A stretch of 64,000 bases of DNA from Pelagicoccus mobilis (GCF_016595505.1 NZ_JAENIL010000031.1:1-64000); one strand, 5' to 3'; positions 51,001 through 59,870 are shown, counted from the stretch's first letter. The notes: generated by a model from the letters alone, not told the origin. Numbers and translations: made by a program.

Positions 51001-51226
51001 ACAGAGCGACTGGAGTCTCCTCCAAAGAAGTCGCCAAACGACTGCCTGCGAGGGTAGCACCCGCACGGTAAACCTTGTCGTCATCGGCAGAAACCTCGAA
51101 GGGAGAGAGTTCGAATATTTCCTCTTCATCCGAAGAGTCATCTTGAGCGTAGGCCGACATGCCGACGCCAAGCGCCAAGAAACTTCCGAGCGCGTATCTA
51201 AACTTAGGTTTATTTAGATTAATCAT
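48065..51226 (-). CDS. TonB-dependent outer-membrane receptor (PUL 2)
   Basis: 1053 residues from the ATG at 51226 (MINLNKPKFRYALGSFLALG), whose signal peptide ends near SAYAQ; the longer frame from 51310 would add 28 residues before it. ELSPFEVSADDD near residue 42 is the verrucomicrobial N-terminal motif. The plug (VALSVMTEQFLDDIGADNVN, NLERVEVARGPNSLIFGIGG) is followed by a large barrel ending YTISANISF with the terminal Phe. It is longer than the receptor at 1457-4393 and only moderately similar to it, so it probably takes a different ligand. Two copies of the regulon site lie about 125-150 bp upstream. No SusD homologue is adjacent. Confidence 0.94.
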   Translation of the reverse strand: MINLNKPKFRYALGSFLALGVGMSAYAQDDSSDEEEIFELSPFEVSADDDKVYRAGATLAGSRLATSLEETPVALSVMTEQFLDDIGADNVNESMVYGLNAGNDIGGGATDAGAVTGNGLVGNEFNFQIRGYRNVAATRDYFPTLIASDSFNLERVEVARGPNSLIFGIGGPGGVVNIQAKRASTQSEDHEIGAKFGSYGLQRYTLDTNQVLIEDKLGVRFNYLNQQKDGWKDFAKDDQERYALAATFRPTDSTTLRFGLEMGELDQNRARPWQPVDGVTQWEFNGSHYFDYGTPESPWTDGDDNYTQKRDNLPQAGWWGFGINPDSNGLPDFWTPDNPDQFERRSHHLGTPTILMTTGPLAGKYIEVGTRQLGQRYYRKSGGAVNVFDIPQFYNDPSLPRNLNPGGSGEGQFNDYETYGFSIDQRIGQKLNINLTMNESTNDRRHRSTLGFNGILFNKDIMSTLPTFNNDGTYDATLILDHPERGEPGPGIGTMIFDSLINNPMQDMAIMTSYPQETNRTQKQEDMRVTASYDLDLGDRAGQHTLMAFAQRSTTSSFYEQSRETNVSPNRSRTDQIFNGTDYPGRSFHVDYFSPNLADRGMPDPWTTPLPKSILWGADPSLGHEFEAGFRVQNTGYSEYEIDSMAFAVQSRLLNDRLITTAGIRRDDPSASGRAAARSETMPDEILGLGEAWTSPLDGDDTYSVGLVYQVPGADWLRVFANKSTNFMTQNGAKRFEDELVRESMEIGPLKGNGRDVGVKVNVNDRVYATVAYYETSQDNAVTGLSSGNVPIYINAIWTAIDNAAAGRTDPSDPLWETDLENPLGHHVGGSETKSQASSGIEFELVANPVDNWRISFNYSDGETTTANLGTGLEAYMAKHRDTWMANASLNYDFESQPGFLGDNTVGDLVNGLDGFLTFTKASEGLGEVNHRPKNANLFTAYSFSDGNFKGLTVGAGVNYKGDAILGVDPGSVENPNPRTFWGGSYAIYNAMASYEFKWGESDVRLQLNVNNALENDDEQVLGSRYYPDLDEVKSFYYFLEPRSYTISANISF

Positions 51227-51351
51227 AGGGTATCTGATAGGTTTGTCTAATCTGAGCAAGTAAGTGCCTACATTGGGTAGAGGTAATCGCTTGCGTGGAA
51301 CAAGGCGCACAAAATCCCAATACTAACTCCGCTTAACAACAAAACCGGTTA

Positions 51352-51377
51352 TTCATCCCGTAAACCTACCGTAAAAT
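51352..51377. promoter_or_regulatory. Two tandem candidate regulon operators
   Basis: TTCATCCCGTAAACC at 51352-51366 and CCTACCGTAAAA at 51366-51377 both keep the CGTAAA half of the recurrent site. They lie about 125-150 bp upstream of the TonB receptor start at 51226 and just after the SGNH gene stop codon. Confidence 0.55.
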
Positions 51378-51402
51378 CGGAACAACAAAAGAGCCCAGGA
51401 AG

Positions 51403-52104
51403 CTACTCAAAATCGATCTCGTTCGGCACTATGACCTTCCTGACTGCACGAGCCCAGCGATCATAGCCCAGATCATTGAGGTGTATCCCGTCCTCCACGA
51501 AATAACGCTCCTTCGCAACCCCATCTCTCCCGATCAAGGCGTGCGCTACGTCGATAAAGTTCAACCGCTCGTCTTCCTCGCAGATCGCTTTCAACATGGC
51601 ATTCGCTTTGACGGCCTGCGGCCAAACGGACGCTCGCGCAATACTCGGCTTGATCGAAATGACATAGACCCTCATCTCGCTGTTTTGCTCATGGCAGAGG
51701 CGTACAAAGTCCAGAAAGTCCCGAGCCACCACCACTGGCGTCTTCCCTTTCGCCACGTCGTTATCCCCCTCGTAGACCAAGACCGCACGCGGTTCATAGG
51801 CGGCCACCAAACGGTCGAAATAATGGATCGCATCGCTGAACTGACTTCCCCCAAAACCCATCGGCACCACGCTCAAAGGGGCTAGATCTTGCTCGATTCT
51901 CGGCGTCCACATCCGCATCGAGGAACTACCAACGCAGACGATCCCACCCTTCGAGATACCACGCTCGCGCGCCCTTTCCTCCAGTTCAGTCACCTCCTTC
52001 TCGAATCGGGTTGCATCTTGTCCAGCACCCCAGCTACAGGCCAACGAGCAGCAGAAAATTGAAACGGCAATTCGGTAGAAAAAACGGTCAAAAACACGAG
52101 TCAT
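51403..52104 (-). CDS. SGNH/GDSL-family hydrolase, exported
   Basis: 233 residues from the ATG at 52104 (MTRVFDRFFYRIAVSIFCCS), which gives a signal peptide ending near SWGAGQ. A longer frame from 52152 would overlap the operator-like site there. The four SGNH blocks are visible: VCVGSSSMRMW (Ser), MGFGGSQF (Gly), YEGDNDVAKG (Asn) and DGIHLNDLGY (His). The family deacetylates or otherwise de-esterifies carbohydrates. It lies upstream of the TonB receptor on the same strand and is divergent from the glycosidase at 52272. Confidence 0.93.
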   Translation of the reverse strand: MTRVFDRFFYRIAVSIFCCSLACSWGAGQDATRFEKEVTELEERARERGISKGGIVCVGSSSMRMWTPRIEQDLAPLSVVPMGFGGSQFSDAIHYFDRLVAAYEPRAVLVYEGDNDVAKGKTPVVVARDFLDFVRLCHEQNSEMRVYVISIKPSIARASVWPQAVKANAMLKAICEEDERLNFIDVAHALIGRDGVAKERYFVEDGIHLNDLGYDRWARAVRKVIVPNEIDFE

Positions 52105-52151
52105 GGGAGGGAGGAAGAGCGACGCCCAAGCCCCGAACAAACCCACAAGCA

Positions 52152-52164
52152 CTTATCCCGTAAA
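52152..52164. promoter_or_regulatory. Candidate regulon operator (CTTATCCCGTAAA)
   Basis: An exact copy of the consensus CTTATCCCGTAAA, between the divergent SGNH (start 52104) and glycosidase (start 52272) genes. A second copy lies 42 bp away at 52194. Confidence 0.65.
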
Positions 52165-52193
52165 GCAATCGCTTCCGCGATTTATCGGACAGG

Positions 52194-52206
52194 CTTAACG
52201 GGTAAA
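52194..52206. promoter_or_regulatory. Candidate regulon operator, second copy (CTTAACGGGTAAA)
   Basis: CTTAACGGGTAAA is the site in inverse orientation (TTTACCCGTTAAG). The 42-bp centre-to-centre distance to the copy at 52152 is four helical turns, which would put both on the same face of the DNA. Confidence 0.6.
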
Positions 52207-52271
52207 GGCCAGAGCAGCCACGACCTCACTCCCTTTTCGTTGCAGCCTGAACTCCCCATCACCTTCTCTCT

Positions 52272-54590
52272 ATGCCTGCTTACGACCCTCCAGGACAAAT
52301 TGTCCTCCTTCACAATTCCTCCGGACTGCGAATCGAATTCAACATCCAAGAGCGAGCCAGTTACCTCAACCTCTGGACTTCGCCCCTCGCGGGCAAATCG
52401 AACGACTACCGGGAACGCAACTTCAGCAATCGAGACGACCATACAAGAGTCTTCGCTCGGATCTCGCTGCCAAATCTCACTCAAGCGAACTTCGTCATCT
52501 GCGACTATGATCCCACCCACACCGTCGTTCAGTTCAAAGATCAACGCCTCCATTTGTTGCCGCATCCGAGCGAATCGGCCTTAGCCGTTTGGACCGAACA
52601 AGCCCAGGCGATCGATTTCAAATCCCAATCAAGCGACACCATCCACTCCCGTGACAGCGACCACTTCGCGATCGCTCACAGAGATCGCTGGCACGACTTC
52701 ATCTTCACAGCCAGAATTGGCGACAAACGCTCCCGCTTCGTCCATCAGCTTCTAGGTGAAGAAGGGCGTAGCTCCTACGCGCGATTGAACTTGCACCCCC
52801 GGAGAAGCCTGATCCTTCACTCCGCTCTCGCAAGCGAACCCTGTGCCATCCCGCTCAAACTCGCAAGGCAGTCGATTACCGATCTGGAGAAAAAAGCGGA
52901 AGCCTCTCTCTCGCAGGCGCTCGATACAGGCAAGATACAACTACGCGGTCGCGACGAATGGGCCAACCTGCATGAGACCTGCCGGAAACATCTCTTTACT
53001 GCTCGTGACAAGTCCGGCGCCGTACGAGCCGCTCTCAGTCGAATCTACTACCTCATCTGGGTCCGTGACGGAGCGTTCATCGAAGCTAACATCGCCTACT
53101 CTGGCTGGTCGCACGGAGCCAACCTCTGGAAAACCTTCCTGCTCGCCAATCCCACTCGCATAGCAGACGGAGCCAGTAAAGGGAAAGCCTTCCTCATGCT
53201 CGTGAACCAGATCACGAAATGGGAAGAAGATGGCCTCTTCTACGCCGTCTGGTCCGCATTCTCAAGTATGACCCAATGGCGATGCGCTCCGACATCCGAG
53301 GAACTCGCTACCCTCGATGCCGCCACGGAATGGCTAGAAGACTATTGCTTCAATGCAGTCAAAGGACTCTTCGGAAGAAACTATGCATGCGAAACGCCGC
53401 TGATTGGATCACGAGATTTTGGATACGACAATGCAGTCGGTAATCCCACAGACACGCCTCCGCCCAAAGCTCACAACGGAGTAAATGCCCTCCTTTCCTA
53501 CGATATTTATATCAACGAAATCGCATTTAGTTCGTACTGCATGCTGGCCGCCATGCATGACGACCCAGAGAAAGCGGACAGCTATCTGACCAAGGCCAAA
53601 AACCTAAAAGCCCGTATGAAACGTTGGTACAAGAAAGGACTCCCCCCTTACGGCTACCTCCTCCTCGAAGACGGGCAGTTTTCACAGGAACCCGCTTACG
53701 GACTTGATCTCACCGACTACGTCTGGGCCTTCACCGCTCCGCCCATCAGCTCTCACCCCCATCGGCTTCCTGAAATCCGGGAAACCCTTCTGGCCGAATC
53801 CAAAGAGCACGCTCCTGAGTATTTCCTCAGCGGATACTTCAGTCTGATCCGTTCCTTGGATACACTCTACGTCAACGAGTCCAAAATATCTCAGGCGATC
53901 GACTACGCGGTTCGGCAGTCCACTGAAGGTGGTTCTACACTCGCCATGCCGTATGCCATAAAAGAAAAGTTGGATGTTTCAGACGGCGATCCTTGGCATG
54001 ACGTACGCCCCCAATCCTTCAGCGCCGCCCCCTACCTATCGTGCCTTTCTAACCTTGTCCTGAGAGCGATGCCCTTCGGATTAGCTATTAGACCGAGCGG
54101 TATCGTACATAGCCTGACGAACTATCACTATCGCGAAACCAGCATCGATCTGATCAATCACTGCGGCCAAGTCGGCTTCTCATTCGAAATTCTGATCGAT
54201 GGAGAAACGCTTCAGCATTCCCTCCAAATCCCTGAATCACTCCTGGAAAACGAAAAGGTCACCGTAGAAATTAAAGAGGCCGATTCAGTCCCTTTTGGTC
54301 CTCTCCTCGTTTCATCAACCGTTCGACTGTCTTCAATCAACGAAGAGGGAAGTAGAGTCGCGTACGTAGTCGATACCTTTGGATACAACACCCTGGAATT
54401 CGACGGAACAGGACTGCATTTCGAACTCTCTCCTTCTTCACCAGAACCGACTCCCGAACTAGAAATCCACAACACAAAGGACAGTACCTTCATCAGCTTC
54501 TGGGGACGAGGGCGTTACGAAATCGGTGTCGCACGACGTGGAGAAGAAAACGAGATTTCTTCACCTCAAACTGCGACGTTCAAAGCCTAG
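52272..54590 (+). CDS. Six-hairpin glycosidase-like protein (GH15-like motif), cytoplasmic
   Basis: 772 residues starting MPAYDPPGQIVLLHN, with no signal peptide. The N-terminal about 200 residues are beta-rich. An (alpha/alpha)6 barrel follows from about 215, with IYYLIWVRDGAFIEANIAY near 260. WVRDG is typical of glucoamylase-like (GH15/GH63) active sites. A repeated Trp/Asp-rich barrel pattern continues to about 640. The last 130 residues are a beta-sandwich (VEIKEADSVPFGP). I cannot place it in a named family. It heads the operon with the O-acetylesterase (20 bp gap) and GH78, so it is probably an oligosaccharide-trimming enzyme. Confidence 0.8.
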   Translation: MPAYDPPGQIVLLHNSSGLRIEFNIQERASYLNLWTSPLAGKSNDYRERNFSNRDDHTRVFARISLPNLTQANFVICDYDPTHTVVQFKDQRLHLLPHPSESALAVWTEQAQAIDFKSQSSDTIHSRDSDHFAIAHRDRWHDFIFTARIGDKRSRFVHQLLGEEGRSSYARLNLHPRRSLILHSALASEPCAIPLKLARQSITDLEKKAEASLSQALDTGKIQLRGRDEWANLHETCRKHLFTARDKSGAVRAALSRIYYLIWVRDGAFIEANIAYSGWSHGANLWKTFLLANPTRIADGASKGKAFLMLVNQITKWEEDGLFYAVWSAFSSMTQWRCAPTSEELATLDAATEWLEDYCFNAVKGLFGRNYACETPLIGSRDFGYDNAVGNPTDTPPPKAHNGVNALLSYDIYINEIAFSSYCMLAAMHDDPEKADSYLTKAKNLKARMKRWYKKGLPPYGYLLLEDGQFSQEPAYGLDLTDYVWAFTAPPISSHPHRLPEIRETLLAESKEHAPEYFLSGYFSLIRSLDTLYVNESKISQAIDYAVRQSTEGGSTLAMPYAIKEKLDVSDGDPWHDVRPQSFSAAPYLSCLSNLVLRAMPFGLAIRPSGIVHSLTNYHYRETSIDLINHCGQVGFSFEILIDGETLQHSLQIPESLLENEKVTVEIKEADSVPFGPLLVSSTVRLSSINEEGSRVAYVVDTFGYNTLEFDGTGLHFELSPSSPEPTPELEIHNTKDSTFISFWGRGRYEIGVARRGEENEISSPQTATFKA

Positions 54591-54610
54591 CGAGTTACTT
54601 TCGGAAGAAC

Positions 54611-56599
54611 ATGTCCAAAACCTACTGCTCTCTCATCCTCGCTTCGTTTGTCGCGTCGATCCTATCAACCGCCTTTGGAACCCCCAAACTCCCGCCCTAT
54701 TTTTCCGACCATATGGTCCTTCAACGGGAAACGCCCGTCATCCTTTCTGGATACGCGGATCCTTCCAGCGATGTACACGCGCAATTGGACTCCTTGGAAA
54801 CACGGCAACGTCTCAGCGTGCAGACTGACGCAGACGGAAACTTCAAAGTCGAATTCCCATCCTTGCCTGCGGGTGGCCCCTACACCCTCACCCTCGAAGA
54901 CCCTTCGGGAAAAGCGATCTACAACAACATTCTAGTCGGCGACGTCTGGCTCTGCTCCGGACAGTCAAATATGGAATGGAGACTCGAAGCGACCCAAAAC
55001 GCCCAAGACGAAATCGTTCGTTCTCATCACCCGCACCTCCGCTTTTTCAAGGTTCCGCACGCCATGAGCAACACGCCTCATACCACGCTTGCAGCAGGAC
55101 CTTGGCAACCATCCTCCCCCGACAGCGCCCAAAACTTTTCAGCAGTCGGATACTATTTCGGAAAGGAGATACAACAACGCACAGGCGTACCCATCGGTTT
55201 AATACAATCAACTTGGGGGGGCACGGAAATCCATCTATGGATCAACAAATCCGCCTTCGCCTCAGTCCCAGAGCTGCACTACTATCTCGATAAAAACACG
55301 AGCAGACGCCCGTTAGACACCCTCGAAATCGAACGCATCGATAAACTGCTTGGCACCCTCGACCGCCCAGCTGATGCCCCGCCATTAAGAGCTCTCAAAC
55401 GCGGCGTCGCCCACCCAAAGAATCCCGGGCATCTCTACAATGCCATGATCCACCCTCTCATCCCCTTTCCAATCAAGGGCGTGATCTGGTATCAAGGCGA
55501 GGCTAACGCCCACCTCGCGGGTGAATACCAAAGCCTCTTCCCGCTTCTTATTAACAGCTGGCGTGATGAAAGAGGACAGAACGAACTCCCCTTCTACTTT
55601 GTCCAACTCGCAAACTATAGGAAACGTCAAGAGGAGCCAATCGAGAGCGACTGGGCAGCCCTCAGAGAGGCCCAAGATAAAACGCTCGATCTTCCTGCCA
55701 CAGGACAAGCGATAGCTATCGATATCGGCGATGCCAAAGATATACACCCTCGCAACAAAAGAGATGTCGGAAAACGCCTCGCCCGTCATGCATTGAAAAA
55801 CGAATACGGCGTCGAACTTTCCTCCGATGGCCCCCGACTCGCGAAGGTCGAAAAAGAAGGAAACGCCCTGCGTCTCAGTTTCGACAATGTCGACTCCGGG
55901 CTGATCCTCCAGGGTGATACGCAAAGAGCGTTCTCGATTTCAAGCGAGGACGGTCCTTTCGAATGGGCTGAGGTTCGACGAGAGGGCAACCGACTTCTCA
56001 TCAGCTCAGATAAAGTAGCCGACCCTAGCTACCTGCGATACGCTTGGGCCGACAATCCTCCATCGCCCTTGTACAACGGCGATGGTCTTCCCGCCTCTCC
56101 TTTCCGCACGGATCAACGACCTTTGCCATCCGACGATCGTCACTGGATCACCCCTAGCAAACATGTCGAATTCGATACCGCTCTCGAGTTCATCGACAAA
56201 GCCGAGTGGACTCCCTACGGAAGCGCTCGGATCGCCGTCTCCAGTTACCAACACGGAAACTCCACCCTAAACCTGATCGATGGCGACACAGACACCCGCT
56301 GGTCTACTGAGGGTCTAGACCGAAAGTTAATGGTCGATCTTACAGATTTGACGCTATGCGATCATATAGGCCTGCAGCTTTACAATGGAGACAAACGCCA
56401 AACTCTCCTCAAAGTTGAATACTCAAAGGATGGTCAAGAGTGGACCGAATCCTTCTTCGGGCTTAGCTCAGGCACCAGCTCCGACCTAGAGAATTTTCCA
56501 GTATCCGACACGCCGATACGGTACATACAAGTCACATTTTTCGGCAATACATCCAACCTTTGGAACAGCATCACCGAACTTTTACTTCCCACGCGTTAA
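54611..56599 (+). CDS. Sialate-type O-acetylesterase with F5/8 C domain, secreted
   Basis: 662 residues. The signal peptide is MSKTYCSLILASFVASILST. The SASA domain has LCSGQSNMEW with nucleophile Ser119, GLIQSTWGGTEIHLW, IWYQGEANAHL and DIGDAKDIHPRNK holding the catalytic Asp/His. The C-terminal about 140 residues form a F5/8-type (CBM32-like) discoidin domain (STLNLIDGDTDTRWSTEG). Family members remove acetyl groups from sugars such as sialic acid, rhamnose or xylose units. Here it probably removes acetate from the substrate glycan before GH78 and GH30 action. It is 20 bp after the preceding gene and 26 bp before GH78. Confidence 0.92.
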   Translation: MSKTYCSLILASFVASILSTAFGTPKLPPYFSDHMVLQRETPVILSGYADPSSDVHAQLDSLETRQRLSVQTDADGNFKVEFPSLPAGGPYTLTLEDPSGKAIYNNILVGDVWLCSGQSNMEWRLEATQNAQDEIVRSHHPHLRFFKVPHAMSNTPHTTLAAGPWQPSSPDSAQNFSAVGYYFGKEIQQRTGVPIGLIQSTWGGTEIHLWINKSAFASVPELHYYLDKNTSRRPLDTLEIERIDKLLGTLDRPADAPPLRALKRGVAHPKNPGHLYNAMIHPLIPFPIKGVIWYQGEANAHLAGEYQSLFPLLINSWRDERGQNELPFYFVQLANYRKRQEEPIESDWAALREAQDKTLDLPATGQAIAIDIGDAKDIHPRNKRDVGKRLARHALKNEYGVELSSDGPRLAKVEKEGNALRLSFDNVDSGLILQGDTQRAFSISSEDGPFEWAEVRREGNRLLISSDKVADPSYLRYAWADNPPSPLYNGDGLPASPFRTDQRPLPSDDRHWITPSKHVEFDTALEFIDKAEWTPYGSARIAVSSYQHGNSTLNLIDGDTDTRWSTEGLDRKLMVDLTDLTLCDHIGLQLYNGDKRQTLLKVEYSKDGQEWTESFFGLSSGTSSDLENFPVSDTPIRYIQVTFFGNTSNLWNSITELLLPTR

Positions 56600-56625
56600 T
56601 CAATCGATTGGGACCCTAAACTTGC

Positions 56626-58962
56626 ATGACGCCTACACCCGACCCATCGCCGTTCCCTAGCCCAACCGCTCATTTCTGCTGGTACGACCGGGAACGCCCT
56701 AAGCCATTCTCGGCAGCATTCTTTAGACGTGCCTTCGAGATCTCCCAAATACCGTATCGTCTCTCCATAATTGTGAGTGCCGACAACCGCTACCGACTCT
56801 GGATAAACGGTATCCCGATCGGACGCGGCCCCTTAAAAGGCACTCCCTCCCGCTACTACGCGGAAACCTACGACCTCGCCCCCTTCCTCAAGCAAGGTCG
56901 AAACGTATTGGCAGCGGAAGTACGTTGGCTCGGAGACCTAGGTCCCATAAGTGAGGTTCACACCGACGAACCAGGGCTCTACGTTCAAGGCATAGAAACC
57001 GAGATCCTAGATACTCCAGGAAAATGGAAAGTGCACCCTGACACATCGCTTTCACCAAACGTCGACGACCCATACAAAGCAGCCCGCGGGTGGCTCGGCT
57101 ATCTCGACAAGATCGACTACCGAGTTCAGCCCACAAATTGGCAATCGCCAGAATTCAATGACTATCATTGGCAGACAACCCTCTCCGTAGGGGAGGTTCC
57201 AATACGTAACCCATGGGGCATCGATCCTGCCCATTGTCTAGTTGAGCGAGACATTCCACACCTCCTAGAAACGCCTCTTGATTTCGATAGCATACTCCTA
57301 AACCGCACGCCAACGGAGTTTCCCTTCACCATCCTACCAGGCGAATCAAAAGAACTCTGGCTCGACGCTGGAAAGCTTACCACTGGCTACCCCAATCTCC
57401 ACTTTACCGGAGGAGAAGGTCGCCGAATCGATATCACCTACGCTGAAGCGCTCGGGAAATGGCAAGACGGACGTTGGGAAAAAAGCCGCCCGCGCTCGGA
57501 TATAGACTCCTCTGAACCTCACGGCTACAGCGACTCCATAATCTTGGACGGAGGCCAAACGGTTTTCGAACCGTTCCACTGGAGAACCTTCTGGTTCATC
57601 AAGGTAAAAGTATATTCGGGCGACCAAGCAGTGACCCTAACACGAGCAGATTATCGCTTTACCACCTACCCTCAAGATTTCTCCGCTCGCTTCATTTGCG
57701 CCCACCCTCAAGTAAAGAAGCTATGGGATATCAGCCTTCGCACTCTCCAGCTCTGCGCTCACGAAACCTACGAAGACTGTCCCTATTTCGAGCAGCTCAA
57801 CTACGTCGGAGACACGCGCCTGCAGGCCCTTTGCAGTTATTATCTCGCCAATGATACATCACTGGCAAAGCGCTGTATCCAACTTTATAGACACTCTCTT
57901 CAGTCGCACGGTCTTACCGCCAGCCGGGAGCCCTGCAACGAGCGACAAGAGATTCCAGCATTCTCTTTGCACTGGATCCTAATGCTCAACGACTATTGGA
58001 AATGGGTCGGCCCTGATGGACGGGACTTCGTTCGCTCCAACCTCCCCGCGGTAATCAGCGTCCTGTCCTATTTCCGGGATCATCTCAACCAACACGGTTT
58101 TGTGGGAGAGCTCGACAATTGGACTTGGACCGATTGGGTCGCGGGTTGGGAACGCGGCGTGTCCCCTGCCGACCAAGGCGGTAACGGGTCAACCTACCAC
58201 ACCGCCCTCTTCGCCCTAGCCCTTGAAGCCGCAACTCGACTCATAGACGAAACTGAAAGTTCCGACGATTCAGGGCAATGGAAAGCGCTTCGCGAACAGC
58301 TTCTCATATCCATCCGAGAAAAGACATGGAGCTCAGAGGATCTATATTTTCTGGACGGTCCCGGTCGGGAAGAAGACCCGTTTTCTCAGCACGCTCAAGC
58401 ATGGGCTATCCTCTCTGGAGCAGCCACATCTGAACAACGGGAAGCGCTAAAAGGCCGACTCCTCGACGATACTGAACTTAAGAAGATGTCTCTCTTTCAA
58501 CGCTTCTACCTCTGCCAAGCCCTCGATCGAATCGGCGACTCGTCCCACTTTTTCCCAAAAACCCTAGATCCTTGGTATCAGCTTATCCATGACGCTTTCA
58601 CCACATGGCCTGAAAATGAGAAAAACACACGCAGCGACTGTCATGCCTGGAGTAGCTGGCCAGTAATCGAATTTTTCCAATCCCTACTCGGAGCCCGCCC
58701 CGCCAAACCAGGATGGCGAGAAATTCAAATCGCTCCCCGCTACGAGGCAACTCGCTCGGCCTGCGGCTCCTTTCCCTCCCCAGTCGGTGAAATCTCCATC
58801 AGCTGGGAATGCGACGAAAACGGATTCTTCCGCATCGACGCAAAGACTCCAACTGGTATCCCCACTTACCTCACGCTCCCAAACGGTCGGACAAACAGTT
58901 ATCCCGACGGGGGGTTCATCGAACTGGAACTTCGGCCAAAGGCTCAAAGCGTAGAAGCATGA
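56626..58962 (+). CDS. GH78-like alpha-L-rhamnosidase, no signal peptide
   Basis: 778 residues starting MTPTPDPSPFPSPTAHFCWY, without an export signal. Beta-rich N-terminal domains include RYRLWINGIPIGRGP. The catalytic (alpha/alpha)6 barrel starts near 370 with HETYEDCPYFEQLNYVGDTR, and the C-terminal motif is KNTRSDCHAWSSWPVIEF. It shares these with the GH78 at 32603-35068 and is its paralogue. Its stop codon overlaps the start of the next gene as ATGA (58959-58962), a sign of translational coupling. Confidence 0.91.
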   Translation: MTPTPDPSPFPSPTAHFCWYDRERPKPFSAAFFRRAFEISQIPYRLSIIVSADNRYRLWINGIPIGRGPLKGTPSRYYAETYDLAPFLKQGRNVLAAEVRWLGDLGPISEVHTDEPGLYVQGIETEILDTPGKWKVHPDTSLSPNVDDPYKAARGWLGYLDKIDYRVQPTNWQSPEFNDYHWQTTLSVGEVPIRNPWGIDPAHCLVERDIPHLLETPLDFDSILLNRTPTEFPFTILPGESKELWLDAGKLTTGYPNLHFTGGEGRRIDITYAEALGKWQDGRWEKSRPRSDIDSSEPHGYSDSIILDGGQTVFEPFHWRTFWFIKVKVYSGDQAVTLTRADYRFTTYPQDFSARFICAHPQVKKLWDISLRTLQLCAHETYEDCPYFEQLNYVGDTRLQALCSYYLANDTSLAKRCIQLYRHSLQSHGLTASREPCNERQEIPAFSLHWILMLNDYWKWVGPDGRDFVRSNLPAVISVLSYFRDHLNQHGFVGELDNWTWTDWVAGWERGVSPADQGGNGSTYHTALFALALEAATRLIDETESSDDSGQWKALREQLLISIREKTWSSEDLYFLDGPGREEDPFSQHAQAWAILSGAATSEQREALKGRLLDDTELKKMSLFQRFYLCQALDRIGDSSHFFPKTLDPWYQLIHDAFTTWPENEKNTRSDCHAWSSWPVIEFFQSLLGARPAKPGWREIQIAPRYEATRSACGSFPSPVGEISISWECDENGFFRIDAKTPTGIPTYLTLPNGRTNSYPDGGFIELELRPKAQSVEA

Positions 58963-59870
58963 ACCCCTTCCCGAGAAGCATTCGAACTAGGGCTCTGAAG
59001 CTCGTTCGTCGCTTCCATATGTATCTCGGTCTCCTGTTGCTCCCGTGGGTTTTACTCTACGGAGCGAGCGGATTTCTTTTTAATCACGTTTCCCCATTCT
59101 GGGGAGGAACGGTGGATACGGTTGCGACATTCACCCCTAAACAAATCGAAACGTACACTGACTTTCGCCCCATAGAGATCCAAGAACTATCTCACTCTCT
59201 CTTGTCCCGCATCTCTTCCGAGCTCGGCCAAGATTATGAATTGAAAAGCGCCTGGCTACACGGCCCATTGCGCTTCGTAGGCGACCAAGGCACCCAAGGT
59301 GTGCGACTTCACCTGTCACCGAAAGACGGATCCTCAAATACAGTCGTATTCAGAAAACAGGGACCCGACCAGGAACATGCCCCCTACCATGGAATGTACG
59401 TGCACCTTCCGACCCCGCAACTAGAGCCCCTTGCAAAACAACTGAATACGCTGCTCGAAACAGAAGGCACAAAGCTCGACGTACCGCTGAGTCCCGCCAT
59501 GCAAGGCTCAAACGCCGAGCTAAGGTTCGTACTAATGGACCGTGACAGAAAAGAATGGCGAGGCGGTTACAATCTCGCAACGGGTAAGCTCACAGGAGTG
59601 GCCAATGATTCTCCCTCCCGATTCAACCTAAGTCTTGCCGCTAGGAGACTGCATACGAACCACAGCTACCCCGAGTCTATAAATAGCAAATGGGTTTGGA
59701 CCCTGCTTAGCGACATGACCGCGCTTTCGCTCGTCATCTGGGCCTTAACAGGTCTATTCATGTGGTGGCAAATTGTCCCAAGTCGAACGGCAGGCAGCTT
59801 GGTCCTCCTGAGTACAGCTTCGATCGCCTTCATCCTCTTTTTGCAAAACCTCAATTCCCTAGCCTTCTAG
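58959..59870 (+). CDS. PepSY-associated membrane protein
   Basis: 303 residues from the ATG at 58959 that overlaps the GH78 stop; the longer frame from 58809 lies inside GH78. A membrane segment near 23-40 (YLGLLLLPWVLLYGASGFLF) is of the PepSY_TM type (RRFHMYLG). A periplasmic PepSY-like region follows, then DMTALSLVIWALTGLFMWWQ and a last membrane segment near the C-terminus. Such proteins are often linked to iron/siderophore receptors and flavin-dependent ferric reductases. Its place inside a sugar operon is unusual; the role is unknown. Confidence 0.85.
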   Translation: MNPFPRSIRTRALKLVRRFHMYLGLLLLPWVLLYGASGFLFNHVSPFWGGTVDTVATFTPKQIETYTDFRPIEIQELSHSLLSRISSELGQDYELKSAWLHGPLRFVGDQGTQGVRLHLSPKDGSSNTVVFRKQGPDQEHAPYHGMYVHLPTPQLEPLAKQLNTLLETEGTKLDVPLSPAMQGSNAELRFVLMDRDRKEWRGGYNLATGKLTGVANDSPSRFNLSLAARRLHTNHSYPESINSKWVWTLLSDMTALSLVIWALTGLFMWWQIVPSRTAGSLVLLSTASIAFILFLQNLNSLAF

